A stretch of 64,000 bases of DNA from Caballeronia sp. SEWSISQ10-4 2 (lineage in GTDB: Bacteria > Pseudomonadota > Gammaproteobacteria > Burkholderiales > Burkholderiaceae), in NCBI RefSeq assembly GCF_030464885.1, contig NZ_JALPRJ010000024.1, positions 1-64,000 of the forward strand. The letters run 5' to 3'. The translations under genes were made by a program, and so were the position numbers. Below the pieces are notes generated by a model. The model was not told the origin of the DNA, made no database searches, and saw nothing but the letters and a program-made list of their open reading frames with translations. This document shows, piece by piece, positions 8,340-17,439 of the stretch (its first letter is position 1; each line of letters starts with the position of its first letter).

Positions 8340-9725
8340 ATGACTTCAAAAAACTCACACACGGCGCTGTTGTGGATCGTGGCCGTCGGCTTTTTCATGC
8401 AAGCCCTCGACACGACCATCGTCAACACGGCCCTACCCTCCATTGCGCACAGCCTGCATGCGCAACCGCTCGCGATGCAACCTATCGTCGTCGCCTACAC
8501 GCTGACCATGGCGCTTCTCACACCCGCGTCCGGTTGGCTCGCCGACCGCTTCGGCACTCGCCGCGTCTATTTCGTCGCGATCCTGCTGTTCGTGATCGGC
8601 TCGCTCTGCTGCGCTAACGCGCAATCGCTGAATCAACTGATCGTGGCGCGCGTGATCCAGGGGATCGGCGGCTCGATGCTGCTGCCCATCGGCCGGCTGG
8701 CCGTGTTGCGCAGCGTGACGGGCGAGGCGTATGTATCGGCGCTCGCGGTCATCTCCATTGCCGGCCAGGTTGGCCCGATCCTTGGACCGACAATGGGCGG
8801 CTGGTTCGTCGAATCGTTTTCATGGCACTGGATCTTCCTGATCAACGTGCCCATCGGCGCGCTGGGTTTGATCGCCGTGCATCGCTTTCTTCCCGACGAT
8901 GCGATTCCTCATGCTCCGCCCTTCGACTTTATCGGCTGCGCGATGTTGTCGCTCTGCATGGTCGCGTTTTCGATGGCGCTGGACAGCCCCGCGCAATCGC
9001 ACAAGCTGCTGGTGTCGGGCGGGTTGTTCGTGCTTTCGGCAATTGCTGCGCTCGCTTACATTCCGTACGCCAAGCGTCGACCCGATCCGCTCTTCAAGCT
9101 GTCTTTGTTCAATGAGCCGAACTTCAGCGTGGGCTTGATTGGCAACCTGCTGTGCCGGATCGGATCGAGCGCAGTGCCGTTTCTCCTGCCGCTGCTGCTG
9201 CAATTACAGCTGGGTTACACACCGCTGCATTCGGGCTTGATGATGTTGCCCGCCGCATTCGCCGGGACCGTTGCAAAGGGCTGGATCTCGCCCCTTGTCA
9301 AGCGCTACGGGTACGATAATTTCCTGTTGTGGAACACGATCCTCGTAGGGGCATCGATAGTCGGCTTCGCTTCGTTTTCGGTTGGCACGCCGCTCGTGAT
9401 CGAGATCGCGATCCTTGCCGTGTTCGGCGCGTGCAACTCCATGCAGTTCGCCGCGATGAACAGCGTCACGCTCAAGGGCTTGTCGATCAAGGACGCCGGC
9501 AGCGGCAACAGTCTTTTTTCGATGGTGCAGATGCTGGCGATCGGACTGGGTGTGTCGATTGGCGGTGGCTTGGTGTCGGTGTTCTCGGCGAACCTCGGCT
9601 CGGCGGCGCTCGCGTTCCGGATCGCGTTTGTATGCGTGGGCCTGGTGACGCTGGCATCGGCCATCGTGTTCCGTTTTCTGGATGCAGTGCCTGCCCGCCC
9701 GGCGCCGCAAGCCGCCACCTCGTGA
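8340..9725 (+). CDS. mdtD: MFS exporter, DHA2 family (MdtD-like)
   Basis: This 461-residue inner-membrane drug/H+ antiporter shows the 14-helix DHA2 pattern. It has motif C-like and D1 signatures: ALDTTIVNTALPSIA near residue 22, the loop GWLADRFGTRRVY around 62-74, and QVGPILGPTMGGWF around 145. Length and N-terminal sequence resemble E. coli MdtD (471 residues). ATG 8340 directly precedes the first helix. The exported substrate cannot be read from sequence. Confidence 0.88.
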   Translation: MTSKNSHTALLWIVAVGFFMQALDTTIVNTALPSIAHSLHAQPLAMQPIVVAYTLTMALLTPASGWLADRFGTRRVYFVAILLFVIGSLCCANAQSLNQLIVARVIQGIGGSMLLPIGRLAVLRSVTGEAYVSALAVISIAGQVGPILGPTMGGWFVESFSWHWIFLINVPIGALGLIAVHRFLPDDAIPHAPPFDFIGCAMLSLCMVAFSMALDSPAQSHKLLVSGGLFVLSAIAALAYIPYAKRRPDPLFKLSLFNEPNFSVGLIGNLLCRIGSSAVPFLLPLLLQLQLGYTPLHSGLMMLPAAFAGTVAKGWISPLVKRYGYDNFLLWNTILVGASIVGFASFSVGTPLVIEIAILAVFGACNSMQFAAMNSVTLKGLSIKDAGSGNSLFSMVQMLAIGLGVSIGGGLVSVFSANLGSAALAFRIAFVCVGLVTLASAIVFRFLDAVPARPAPQAATS

Positions 9726-9808
9726 ATATGGAAAATGCAGGCTCGAGCCTGAACGTTTAAGCTGGTTGGATACTCAACCCGCGTTCAATACCGCCCAAGG
9801 AGTTCACC

Positions 9809-10813
9809 GTGCAATACCGCAAATTTGGCCGTACTGGCCTGACTGTTTCGCGTCTGTGCCTCGGCACCATGACCTTTGGTCTGCAGACGGAAGAGAACGT
9901 GTCACGCAGCATCATGGATCGTGCTGCAGAAGCAGGTGTCAATTTCATCGATACCGCCGATGTCTATCCGCTCGGCAGCACGGAAAGCGCGGCCGGACGC
10001 ACGGAGGAGATTGTCGGACGCTGGTTGAAGGATGCACCCGCGCGGCGCGGCGAGTTCATCCTGGCGACGAAAGCGGTCGGCAAGATGGGGCCTTCGGCGT
10101 GGGATCAGGGTGCGTCGCGCAAGCACCTGCTTGACGCCATCGATGCATCGCTCAAGCGGCTCAATACCGATTACGTCGACCTGTACCAACTGCATTCCGA
10201 CGATCTCAACACGCCGCTCGACGAAACCCTGGAAGCGCTCGATACGATCGTGCGCCAGGGCAAGGCGCGTTACGTGGGGGTATCCAATTTCCTGGCGTAC
10301 CGGCTTGCGACTGCACTAGGTCGTTCCGATGTCTTGCGCGTGGCGCGCTTCGTTTCGGTCCAGCCGCGTTACAACCTGCTATTCAGGCAGATCGAGCGTG
10401 AATTGCTGCCGCTTGCTACTGACGAGCATCTGGCCGTGATTCCGTACAACCCGCTTGCTGGCGGCTTGCTGACAGGCAAACATAAACACGATGCCGCGCC
10501 CTCCGAGGGTCGCTTTACGGCCAAAGTCGGTAAGGCCGGATCGATGTATCAGCAGCGCTACTGGCATGAGCGCGAGTTTGAAACCATCGAAAAATTGAAG
10601 CAGATCGTGGCGCCGACCGGTGAGTCGTTGACGAAGACATCGGTCGCGTGGGTGCTGGCGAATCCGGTGGTTACATCGGCGATCATTGGGGCCAGCCGGC
10701 CCGAGCAGCTTTCGGATAGTTTGGCCGCAGTTGACTTCACTCTCGATGCCGAGTTGAAGACGCAACTGGACGACGCCACGGTCGAGTACCGGTGGGGCGA
10801 CGCCGCGCGATAA
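9809..10813 (+). CDS. Aldo/keto reductase
   Basis: This 334-residue NADPH-dependent oxidoreductase has a TIM barrel. The catalytic tetrad is visible as Asp48, Tyr53 (DTADVY), Lys88 (LATKAVG) and His129 (YQLHSDD). It begins with GTG at 9809, set by an AAGGAG eight bases upstream. The AKR C-terminal cofactor loop IIGASRPEQLSD is intact. It resembles the YajO/Tas-like group, with no specific substrate. It follows the exporter by 83 bases and may share its transcript. Confidence 0.9.
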   Translation: MQYRKFGRTGLTVSRLCLGTMTFGLQTEENVSRSIMDRAAEAGVNFIDTADVYPLGSTESAAGRTEEIVGRWLKDAPARRGEFILATKAVGKMGPSAWDQGASRKHLLDAIDASLKRLNTDYVDLYQLHSDDLNTPLDETLEALDTIVRQGKARYVGVSNFLAYRLATALGRSDVLRVARFVSVQPRYNLLFRQIERELLPLATDEHLAVIPYNPLAGGLLTGKHKHDAAPSEGRFTAKVGKAGSMYQQRYWHEREFETIEKLKQIVAPTGESLTKTSVAWVLANPVVTSAIIGASRPEQLSDSLAAVDFTLDAELKTQLDDATVEYRWGDAAR

Positions 10814-10821
10814 ACGGTTTC

Positions 10822-10863
10822 GTTCGCACGGCGGAGCGATTTCACTCGCCTCTCCGTGCGAAC
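10822..10863. terminator. Hairpin between convergent genes
   Basis: A ten-base perfect stem GTTCGCACGG / CCGTGCGAAC encloses a 22-base loop in the 57-base gap between the convergent aldo/keto reductase and NAD(P)-binding genes. There is no T-run, so it would be a weak or Rho-assisted terminator. Confidence 0.45.
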
Positions 10864-10870
10864 ATGCTGT

Positions 10871-11530
10871 CTAGTACTTAGCAATATCGCGAGTCTCCAA
10901 CACTCGCGACGCCGCGCGCTCCTTGGCTACCGCGATCATCGCCCGTCCCAACTGACTGGTCGTTGTAATCGTATTCGGGAACGCGCGCCGCAACACGGGA
11001 AACAACGGCCGCCCCAGTGAAATCACCATCTGGTACACGGGCGTTTTCGAGCGAATACCGTCCATTGGCTGAATCATCCCCGGACGAAACATATACGCGG
11101 CCTTGAACGGCATGCGCATCAGAGCGTTTTCGGTGCGGCCCTTCACGCGCGCCCACATGACGCGCCCGCGCTCGGTCGCATCGGTCCCGGCTCCCGTCAC
11201 ATAGGCGAAGGTCATGTCCGGATTGAGACGCGACAAAGTCCGCCCGACCGCGAACGTCAGATCGTAAGTCAGGCGAGTGTAGTCAGCCTCGCTCATCCTG
11301 AACGACGACACGCCCAGGCAGAAAAAGCAGGCATCGAAGCCGGTGAGTTCGGACTCGATCGAGGTGAGATCGAGGAGGTCCTTATGCACGATCTCGGTAA
11401 GCTTCGGATACTGTTGTCCTGTCGCATTACGTCCCACCGTGACCACGCGCTTGATGTCCGTATCGAGCAGGCATTCGCGCAACACGCCCTGCCCGACCAT
11501 TCCTGTCGCGCCAAAAATAAGCACTTTCAT
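10871..11530 (-). CDS. NAD(P)H-binding Rossmann protein
   Basis: This 219-residue protein opens with the dinucleotide-binding motif GATGMVGQGVLRE at residues 7-19 and resembles the YbjT/NmrA-like atypical SDR group. It lacks the canonical YxxxK in the usual place. It starts at ATG 11530, whose bases overlap the stop of the upstream SDR (ATGA), so the two are translationally coupled in one operon under the TetR gene at 12540. Substrate unknown. Confidence 0.85.
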   Translation of the reverse strand: MKVLIFGATGMVGQGVLRECLLDTDIKRVVTVGRNATGQQYPKLTEIVHKDLLDLTSIESELTGFDACFFCLGVSSFRMSEADYTRLTYDLTFAVGRTLSRLNPDMTFAYVTGAGTDATERGRVMWARVKGRTENALMRMPFKAAYMFRPGMIQPMDGIRSKTPVYQMVISLGRPLFPVLRRAFPNTITTTSQLGRAMIAVAKERAASRVLETRDIAKY

Positions 11531-12456
11531 GATTTTCCCGGCCACGACACGCCCGTGAGTTTCACCGATACATCCCAAAGTTTAGCGGCAACGGCCGTGT
11601 CCCTGGCTTGCGGGTAAATGCGCGCCTCCGAGGGCGCACCTATCATTTCCTGAAAACCCTTCGGGCCGTAATAAGCAGCGGCCCGTGCTTCAGGCGATGT
11701 AGCGGCCAACAGCGTGGGCAACGCACCTTCCGCAGCGCTATGGCTCAAGAATGGCTTCATCACGCGACTCACCAGCGCCAACACGCCCGTCTCTCCCGGC
11801 CCGTTCGCGATGAGATCGGTCCGCGCAAACCCCGGATGCGCCGCGTTGCTCATGAGACGCCAGCCGTTCGCGTCGCTGCGGCGTTGCAGTTCCAGCGCGA
11901 ATATAAGCATGGCGAGCTTCGACTGTTCGTAGGCCGGCCACGCTTTATAAGCACGCTCGCCTTGCAGGTTATCGAAGGAAATCTTTCCTCGCCGATGCGC
12001 AATGCTGCTGAGATTCACCACGCGCGGTGCGGCGCTCTTTTGCAACAACGGCAGCAACTGCGCGGTCAGCGCGAAGTGACCGAGATAGTTGGTGCCGAAC
12101 TGGCGTTCGAAACCATCGGCGGTCTTTTCGTGCTTGGGCAGCATCATCACGCCGGCATTATTCACGAGCACATCGATCGCCAGACCTTCTTCAAGCAGCC
12201 GCTTCGTGGCGCTCGAGACCGACGCGAGGCTCGCCAGGTCGATGGATTCAAAACGGATTTGGGCGGCTGGCACTTCGCGGCGAATACGTTCGAGAGCCGC
12301 TCGCCCTTTCGCGTCACTACGTCCGGTGAGTATTACTTCGGCGCCCGCGCGGGCCAGTTCCAGCGACGTTTCATAACCCAACCCACCGGTCGCGCCAGTC
12401 ACCAATGCACGTTTGCCCGCCTGCGAAGGGATATCGGCTGTAGTCCATGTACTCAT
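11527..12456 (-). CDS. Short-chain dehydrogenase (retinol-dehydrogenase-like SDR)
   Basis: This 309-residue classical SDR has the cofactor motif TGATGGLG (20-27), NNAG (99-102), and the catalytic Ser150/151 and Tyr176-x3-Lys180 (YEQSK). The C-terminal length and motifs match the oxidoreductases related to retinol dehydrogenases and WW-domain oxidoreductase. The start at 12456 is set by GGAGG nine bases upstream; a TTG at 12471 would overlap that site. A probable TetR operator lies 30-43 bases upstream. It forms an operon with the next gene by an ATGA overlap. Confidence 0.9.
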   Translation of the reverse strand: MSTWTTADIPSQAGKRALVTGATGGLGYETSLELARAGAEVILTGRSDAKGRAALERIRREVPAAQIRFESIDLASLASVSSATKRLLEEGLAIDVLVNNAGVMMLPKHEKTADGFERQFGTNYLGHFALTAQLLPLLQKSAAPRVVNLSSIAHRRGKISFDNLQGERAYKAWPAYEQSKLAMLIFALELQRRSDANGWRLMSNAAHPGFARTDLIANGPGETGVLALVSRVMKPFLSHSAAEGALPTLLAATSPEARAAAYYGPKGFQEMIGAPSEARIYPQARDTAVAAKLWDVSVKLTGVSWPGKS

Positions 12457-12485
12457 GTGCTTGTCCTCCAAAACGCTTTTTTGCG

Positions 12486-12499
12486 TGAGTAATCAGTCA
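12486..12499. promoter_or_regulatory. Candidate TetR operator upstream of the SDR operon
   Basis: The plus strand reads TGAGTAATCAGTCA, an imperfect palindrome matching the 14-bp element upstream of the TetR gene at 12 of 14 positions when reversed. It sits 30 bases before the SDR start, where a repressor would block transcription. Confidence 0.55.
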
Positions 12500-12539
12500 T
12501 TAAATCGACGCTTGCTGCCCGCAAGACCGACTTGGCGGT

Positions 12540-13124
12540 TCAGCTTTCCGTGTTGCGTGTAACGCCCTTCCAGAACACATCGAAACCGACCTTCCGATAC
12601 CGCGTGGCTTCTTCCGGATACGCTGTCATGAAAGCCATCGTGGTTTCCGCCAGCGCCTTCATGGTTGCGGCTACAAACTCGACCGGATAAGGCTGCAACA
12701 CGCCGGTCTTGATGCTGTGTTGCGCGAGCGTTTCAATCTCGGCGAACGGTTCATAACCCACGGCCTTCGATTCGTCGCTGACCGTATCCGCCACTGTCAA
12801 CTGATCCAGCACATTCAGCCGCTGCGGGTTCGCCACGCCCCAATCGACGAACGCGTTCCACAGATATTCAAGCCGGTCGCGCACCGGTCCCTGCCGGGGG
12901 AACCGCGACATGAGCGCGTCGGCGAGATCGAGTTTGATGGAACGGTAGAGCGCATTCACAAGCTCGTCCTTCGTGCGGAAGTACGTGAACAAGGTCCCTT
13001 CCGCGACGCCCGCCTGCTTCGATATCGCCGATGTCGGTGCAGCCGCCAGTCCGCGTTGCGCAAAAACCTGTTCGGCGGCGAGAAGCAGCGCGTTGCGTTT
13101 GTCGTCGCTTTTGGGTCGAGCCAT
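12540..13124 (-). CDS. TetR-family repressor, probably autoregulated and controlling the SDR operon
   Basis: This 194-residue TetR protein has its HTH at about residues 12-57 (AEQVFAQRGLAAAPTSAISKQAGVAEGTLFTYFRTKDEL). It lies directly upstream of, and co-oriented with, the SDR pair. Very similar 14-bp palindromes stand 28-30 bases upstream of both its own start and the SDR start, so it most likely represses both. Inducer unknown. Confidence 0.9.
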   Translation of the reverse strand: MARPKSDDKRNALLLAAEQVFAQRGLAAAPTSAISKQAGVAEGTLFTYFRTKDELVNALYRSIKLDLADALMSRFPRQGPVRDRLEYLWNAFVDWGVANPQRLNVLDQLTVADTVSDESKAVGYEPFAEIETLAQHSIKTGVLQPYPVEFVAATMKALAETTMAFMTAYPEEATRYRKVGFDVFWKGVTRNTES

Positions 13125-13151
13125 CGTGCGTGATTGAATCGATTAAATGAG

Positions 13152-13165
13152 TGAGTGAATACTCA
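13152..13165. promoter_or_regulatory. Candidate TetR operator at its own promoter
   Basis: TGAGTGAATACTCA has five-base arms TGAGT/ACTCA. It abuts the -10 hexamer TATAAT (minus strand, 13171-13166) and so covers the transcription start of the TetR gene. It is the partner of the element at 12486-12499. Confidence 0.6.
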
Positions 13166-13193
13166 ATTATATCTATTTTCGCAACAGAGGCAA
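13166..13193 (-). promoter_or_regulatory. Sigma-70-type promoter of the TetR gene
   Basis: On the minus strand TTGCCT (13193-13188) and a perfect TATAAT (13171-13166) are 16 bases apart and lead into the operator palindrome and the TetR start at 13124. Confidence 0.6.
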
Positions 13194-13362
13194 GACTCAT
13201 GCAGAAAAGGCCAAACGTCACGCGGTGGAAAAGCTTACCAAGTCTGCCGGACGGGGCAAAACTTGACCGTGCTAGCATCCGGCAATCGCATTGGTAAGGG
13301 TGTTCGGGGCACTGAAGCTCGCTATGACCGCACCACGACTCCAGCTTCATTTCAGGGATCTT

Positions 13363-14433
13363 ATGAATAACCGCTCGGTTCACCAGAACTTCTTCCACAT
13401 CTTGCTGTTCGTCGTCACCGTTGCGCTCTGCTGGATCTTGCTGCCGTTCTTCGGGGCGATCTTCTGGGGCACGATTCTCGCAATCCTGTTCCAGCCGCTG
13501 CAGCGCTATCTGGCCGTTAAATTCGGCAAGCGACGCAATCTGGCGGCGTTCGCGACGCTGGGGTTGACGATCGTGGTGGTGATCCTTCCGCTTAGCTTCG
13601 TAGCAGCTACGCTCGTGCAGGAAATCGGCCTTGCCTACGCGCAGGTCAAGGCCGGCCAGCCGAATTTCACGACCTACTTCCAGCAGGCCATTCACGCACT
13701 GCCGAATTCGTTGCAAGCGCTGCTTGGCCGCTTCGGCCTGACCGATATCCCGAGCATCCAGCAACGGCTGACCAGCGGCGCTGCCGCCATCAGCCAGTTC
13801 GTGGCTACGCAGGCGTTCAGCATCGGGCAGAACACGTTCCAGTTCGTAATCAGCTTCGGCGTGATGCTGTACCTGGTGTTTTTCCTGCTGCGCGATGGCG
13901 GTGAAATCGGCCGTCGCATTCGCCGCGCCCTGCCCCTCGACGAAGGTCCCAAGCAGCACTTGATCGCCAAGTTCACGACCGTCGTCCGGGCGACGGTGAA
14001 GGGCAACATCGCGGTCGCCGCCGTGCAGGGTTTCCTCGGCGGGATGATCTTCATGATGCTGGGCATTCAGGGCTCGCTGCTGTGGGGCGTGCTGATGGCG
14101 TTCCTCTCGCTGCTTCCCGCGATCGGCGCCGCGCTGGTCTGGGCGCCGGCTGCAGCCTATTTTCTGCTCACCGGCGATATCTGGCGCGGTGTGATCCTGA
14201 TCGTGTTCTGCGTCGTGGTGATCGGCATGGTGGACAACGTGCTGCGTCCGATCCTGGTCGGCAAGGACACGAAAATGCCCGACTGGGTCGTGCTGATTTC
14301 CACACTGGGCGGAATGGGATTGTTCGGGATCAACGGCTTCGTGATTGGACCGCTGATCGCCGCGCTGTTCATGGCGAGTTGGGACTTGTTCACACAGGAA
14401 GAGGAAGAACGGAGAATAGATAAGAAGGTCTAG
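13363..14433 (+). CDS. AI-2E/PerM family membrane transporter
   Basis: This 356-residue inner-membrane protein has seven to eight hydrophobic helices, a large central loop and the PerM signature near the C-terminus (DNVLRPILVGKDTKMPDWVVLIS). Family members have been linked to autoinducer-2 export or to Na+/H+ antiport. I start it at ATG 13363 (GGGAT upstream); in-frame ATG 13324 and GTG 13291 would add non-hydrophobic residues. It ends just before a strong terminator. Confidence 0.85.
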   Translation: MNNRSVHQNFFHILLFVVTVALCWILLPFFGAIFWGTILAILFQPLQRYLAVKFGKRRNLAAFATLGLTIVVVILPLSFVAATLVQEIGLAYAQVKAGQPNFTTYFQQAIHALPNSLQALLGRFGLTDIPSIQQRLTSGAAAISQFVATQAFSIGQNTFQFVISFGVMLYLVFFLLRDGGEIGRRIRRALPLDEGPKQHLIAKFTTVVRATVKGNIAVAAVQGFLGGMIFMMLGIQGSLLWGVLMAFLSLLPAIGAALVWAPAAAYFLLTGDIWRGVILIVFCVVVIGMVDNVLRPILVGKDTKMPDWVVLISTLGGMGLFGINGFVIGPLIAALFMASWDLFTQEEEERRIDKKV

Positions 14434-14457
14434 CGTCTGGCTTTTTTTCTCGTCTTT

Positions 14458-14501
14458 AAAAAAAACCGGCTTGCTGAGTAATCAGCAAGCCGGTTTTTTT
14501 T
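14458..14501. terminator. Strong bidirectional intrinsic terminator
   Basis: A perfect 15-bp stem (14463-14477 with 14482-14496, loop GTAA) is flanked by A-runs on the left and T-runs on the right, so it ends transcription of the PerM-type gene (plus) and of spoVR (minus). Confidence 0.9.
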
Positions 14502-14524
14502 ATACCGCAACGTAGACTGAAAAC

Positions 14525-16045
14525 TCAGCGTTTCTCCGCTCCGGTGTATTTGCAATCGAAGCGCTTTCTCACCGTGCCGTTTTCATCGACGCTCTCAAGA
14601 TATACGTCGAATTGCCACAGCCGCGCCATGTGCTTGAGAACCTCTTCGCTGTCATTGGTGAGGTGACGGTTGTCGGTCATGAAATGGCGTAGCGTCAGGC
14701 TGCGATCGCCGCGCGTATTCACCGAATACACCTGGATATTCGGCTCACGATGATGCATGTCGTATTGCCGCGACAACGCCTGACGGACATACCTGTACCC
14801 GCTTTCGTCATGAATAGCGGACACTTCCAGCGAGTCGCGCATGTCGTCGTCGAGAATCGAGAACAGGCGCATTTCGCGAATCAGATGCGGCGACAAATAC
14901 TGCGCGATAAAACTCTCGTCCTTGAAATTGCGCATCGCGTAATGCAGCGCTTCCAGCCAGTCGCTGCCGGCAAGCTCTGGAAACCATTCGCGGTCCTCAT
15001 CCGTCGGGTTTTCGCAGATGCGGCGAATATCGCTCATCATGGAAAATCCCAGCGCATACGGGTTGATGCCGCTGTAATACTGCTTGGTCACGGGCGGCTG
15101 ATACACCACGTTGCTGTGCGAATGGAGGAACTCCATCATGAAGCCATCTTCCAGACGACCCTCCGCATAAAGCGTATTAAGCAGCGTGTAATGCCAGAAC
15201 GTGGCCCAGCCTTCGTTCATGACCTGCGTCTGCCGTTGCGGATAAAAATACTGGCCGACCTTGCGCACGATGCGAATGACTTCGCGTTCCCACGGTTCGA
15301 GCAGCGGCGCATTCTTCTCCGCGAAATACAGCAGGTTTTCCTGCGGTTCCGGCGGATACCGGCTTTCAATTTCCTCGGTCGTGGTCGCCTTTTTATTCGG
15401 CAGCGTGCGCCAGAGTTCATTCACCTGCGACTGCAAATACGCCTCGCGTTCGCGCCGCGCGGCCACTTCCTTCGCCAGCGACAGTTTCTGCGGTCGCTTA
15501 TACCGGTCGACGCCATAATTCATCAGCGCGTGGCAGGAATCGAGCAATTCCTCCACCCGGTCGATGCCATGCCGCTCCTCGCATTCCGCGATGTAATTCT
15601 TCGCATAAACGAGGTAATCGATAATCGCGTGCGCGTCTGTCCACAGTTTGAACAGGTAGTTGCCCTTGAAAAACGAGTTGTGCCCGTACGCCGCGTGCGC
15701 GATGACGAGCGCCTGCATCGTCATCGTGTTCTCTTCCATCAAGTACGCAATGCACGGATTCGAGTTGATGACGATCTCGTACGCAAGGCCCATTTGCCCG
15801 CGCCGGTAACTCTTCTCGGTGGAGAGGAAGTGCTTGCCGAACGACCAGTGCCGGTAGTTCACCGGCATGCCGACCGACGCGTACGCGTCCATCATCTGCT
15901 CGGCGCTGATGAGTTCGAGCTGGATCGGATAGACGTCGAGACCGTACCGCTGCGCGACACGGGCAATCTCGGTGTCGTATTCCTCGATCAACTCGAAGGT
16001 CCAGTCCGATGGACACGGCAACGGCCTTTTTTCCGCCACGTTCAT
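14525..16045 (-). CDS. spoVR: SpoVR family protein (YcgB-like)
   Basis: This 506-residue cytoplasmic protein is homologous to Bacillus SpoVR and E. coli YcgB (510 residues). Its biochemical role is unsettled, but it consistently travels with PrkA and YeaH, as here. Recognisable blocks are YGLDVYPIQLELISAEQMMD, HWSFGK and GHNSFFKGNYLFKLWTDA. The start at 16045 is chosen for its strong AAGGAG site at 7 bases and normal length. An in-frame ATG at 16177 overlaps the yeaH stop as ATGA and would add 44 lysine/arginine/alanine-rich residues; it could also be used through coupling. Last gene of the prkA-yeaH-spoVR operon. Confidence 0.93.
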   Translation of the reverse strand: MNVAEKRPLPCPSDWTFELIEEYDTEIARVAQRYGLDVYPIQLELISAEQMMDAYASVGMPVNYRHWSFGKHFLSTEKSYRRGQMGLAYEIVINSNPCIAYLMEENTMTMQALVIAHAAYGHNSFFKGNYLFKLWTDAHAIIDYLVYAKNYIAECEERHGIDRVEELLDSCHALMNYGVDRYKRPQKLSLAKEVAARREREAYLQSQVNELWRTLPNKKATTTEEIESRYPPEPQENLLYFAEKNAPLLEPWEREVIRIVRKVGQYFYPQRQTQVMNEGWATFWHYTLLNTLYAEGRLEDGFMMEFLHSHSNVVYQPPVTKQYYSGINPYALGFSMMSDIRRICENPTDEDREWFPELAGSDWLEALHYAMRNFKDESFIAQYLSPHLIREMRLFSILDDDMRDSLEVSAIHDESGYRYVRQALSRQYDMHHREPNIQVYSVNTRGDRSLTLRHFMTDNRHLTNDSEEVLKHMARLWQFDVYLESVDENGTVRKRFDCKYTGAEKR

Positions 16046-16173
16046 GGTGTCTCCTTCCGACGCCGCGCTTTTGCGTGGCTTCCTGGCCTTTTGGGGCGCG
16101 CTGTCTTGTGCTTTCAGTTCTTCGCCGGGTTTGAGGTGATACCCACGTGCTTCGTTGTTCAAATGCCGTGTCG

Positions 16174-17439
16174 TCATGCAGCCGCCTGTTGTTTCTCGAA
16201 CAGTTCGCGAAAGACCGGATAAATATCCGCAGCCGATTCGACTTTCTTCATCGCGAGCTCAGGCGCACTCTGTGCCAGATGAGCATATTCCACCCAGAGA
16301 TTCTGCTCTTCAGGCGCTACTTGAATATAGGCAAAATAGCGCACCTTCTGGAGAATGTCTTCGGCTAGGAGCTTGCGGCACTTGGGCGAATCGTCAGTCC
16401 AGTTGTCGCCGTCGGACGCCTGCGCGCCGTAGATATTCCATTCGGTGGGCGAATAACGCTCATCCATGATCTTCTTCATCAACTCAAGCGCGCTGGACAC
16501 AACCGTGCCACCGCTTTCGGTCGAATGGAAGAAGGTTTCTTCGTCCACTTCTTCCGCGCGCGTGTGATGCCGGATGAAGACCACTTCGATCTTTTCGTAG
16601 TTCCGGTTCAGGAACAGGTACAAAAGAATGAAGAAACGCTTCGACAGATCCTTGCGCTGCTCGTCCATGGAACCGGACACGTCCATCAGACAAAACATCA
16701 CGGCCTTGCTCGATGGCGTGGGTTGTCTGGTCCGGTTGACGTAGCGTAAGTCGAATGGGTCGATGAAAGGAATTCGCGTGATGCGCCCTTTCATGATCAC
16801 AATGTCAGCTTCCAGCCGCGCAATCTCTTCGGGGTCGCCATTTTCCAGTTGAAGCGCTTCCAGCTGCCGCTCCAACTCCAGCAACTGGCGCGATAACGGC
16901 GACCCTAATGCAATCCGCCGCCCGAGCGCGCTGCGCAGCGAACGCACGACATCGATATTGTTTGGCGTTCCTTCAGCCGAAAACCCCGCCCGTACGTTCT
17001 TCCATGTCGGCACGGCTGCTAATTGGGTTTTGACGAGACGCGGAAGCTCGAGGTCGTCGAAGAAATACTGCATGAATTCTTCCCGCGATAACTCGAACAC
17101 GAAGTCGTCCTGCCCTTCGCCTTCATTGCTCGCGGTCTTGCCGCCACCACCGCCGCCGCCATTCGGGCGTGCGATCTTGTCGCCACGAATGTACTCGGCG
17201 TTACCCGGATGCACGAGCTCACGCTTACCGCCAGGGCCATGCCGGAACGACGGTTCGGCGATGTCCTTCTTCGGAATCGTGATGCTTTGCGTGCTCTGGA
17301 TATCCTTGATGCTACGGTCCCGAACGGCATCCGACACCGCGCGGCGAATATAGTTTTTGACACGACGCAAAAAGCGTTCGCGGTTGGCAATGCTCTTGTT
17401 CTTACCGGCTAACCTGCGGTCGATGATTTGATGCAGCAC
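16174..17439 (-). CDS. yeaH: DUF444/YeaH protein with VWA-like domain
   Basis: This 421-residue homologue of E. coli YeaH (427 residues) starts IIDRRLAGKNKSIANRERF as in that family. It has a glycine run at residues 94-100 and a von Willebrand-A-like half with a MIDAS motif DVSGS at 253-257. YeaH works with the kinase PrkA (YeaG) in stationary-phase and nutrient-stress responses. The start is GTG 17439, with GGGAGA eight bases upstream; the open frame further upstream (to 17604) does not resemble the family. 245 bases separate it from prkA. Confidence 0.92.
   Translation of the reverse strand: MLHQIIDRRLAGKNKSIANRERFLRRVKNYIRRAVSDAVRDRSIKDIQSTQSITIPKKDIAEPSFRHGPGGKRELVHPGNAEYIRGDKIARPNGGGGGGGKTASNEGEGQDDFVFELSREEFMQYFFDDLELPRLVKTQLAAVPTWKNVRAGFSAEGTPNNIDVVRSLRSALGRRIALGSPLSRQLLELERQLEALQLENGDPEEIARLEADIVIMKGRITRIPFIDPFDLRYVNRTRQPTPSSKAVMFCLMDVSGSMDEQRKDLSKRFFILLYLFLNRNYEKIEVVFIRHHTRAEEVDEETFFHSTESGGTVVSSALELMKKIMDERYSPTEWNIYGAQASDGDNWTDDSPKCRKLLAEDILQKVRYFAYIQVAPEEQNLWVEYAHLAQSAPELAMKKVESAADIYPVFRELFEKQQAAA

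Noticed and set aside
12868..13959. Minus-strand 363-codon frame over the TetR and PerM-type genes
   Set aside because: Opposite strand to a clear membrane protein and out of phase with the TetR gene.
14750..16222. Plus-strand 490-codon frame opposite spoVR
   Set aside because: Antisense shadow of a clear gene; arginine/histidine-rich with no domain.
17130..17165. Poly-GGC/ACC run in yeaH as a microsatellite of interest
   Set aside because: It encodes the glycine run found in YeaH proteins generally.
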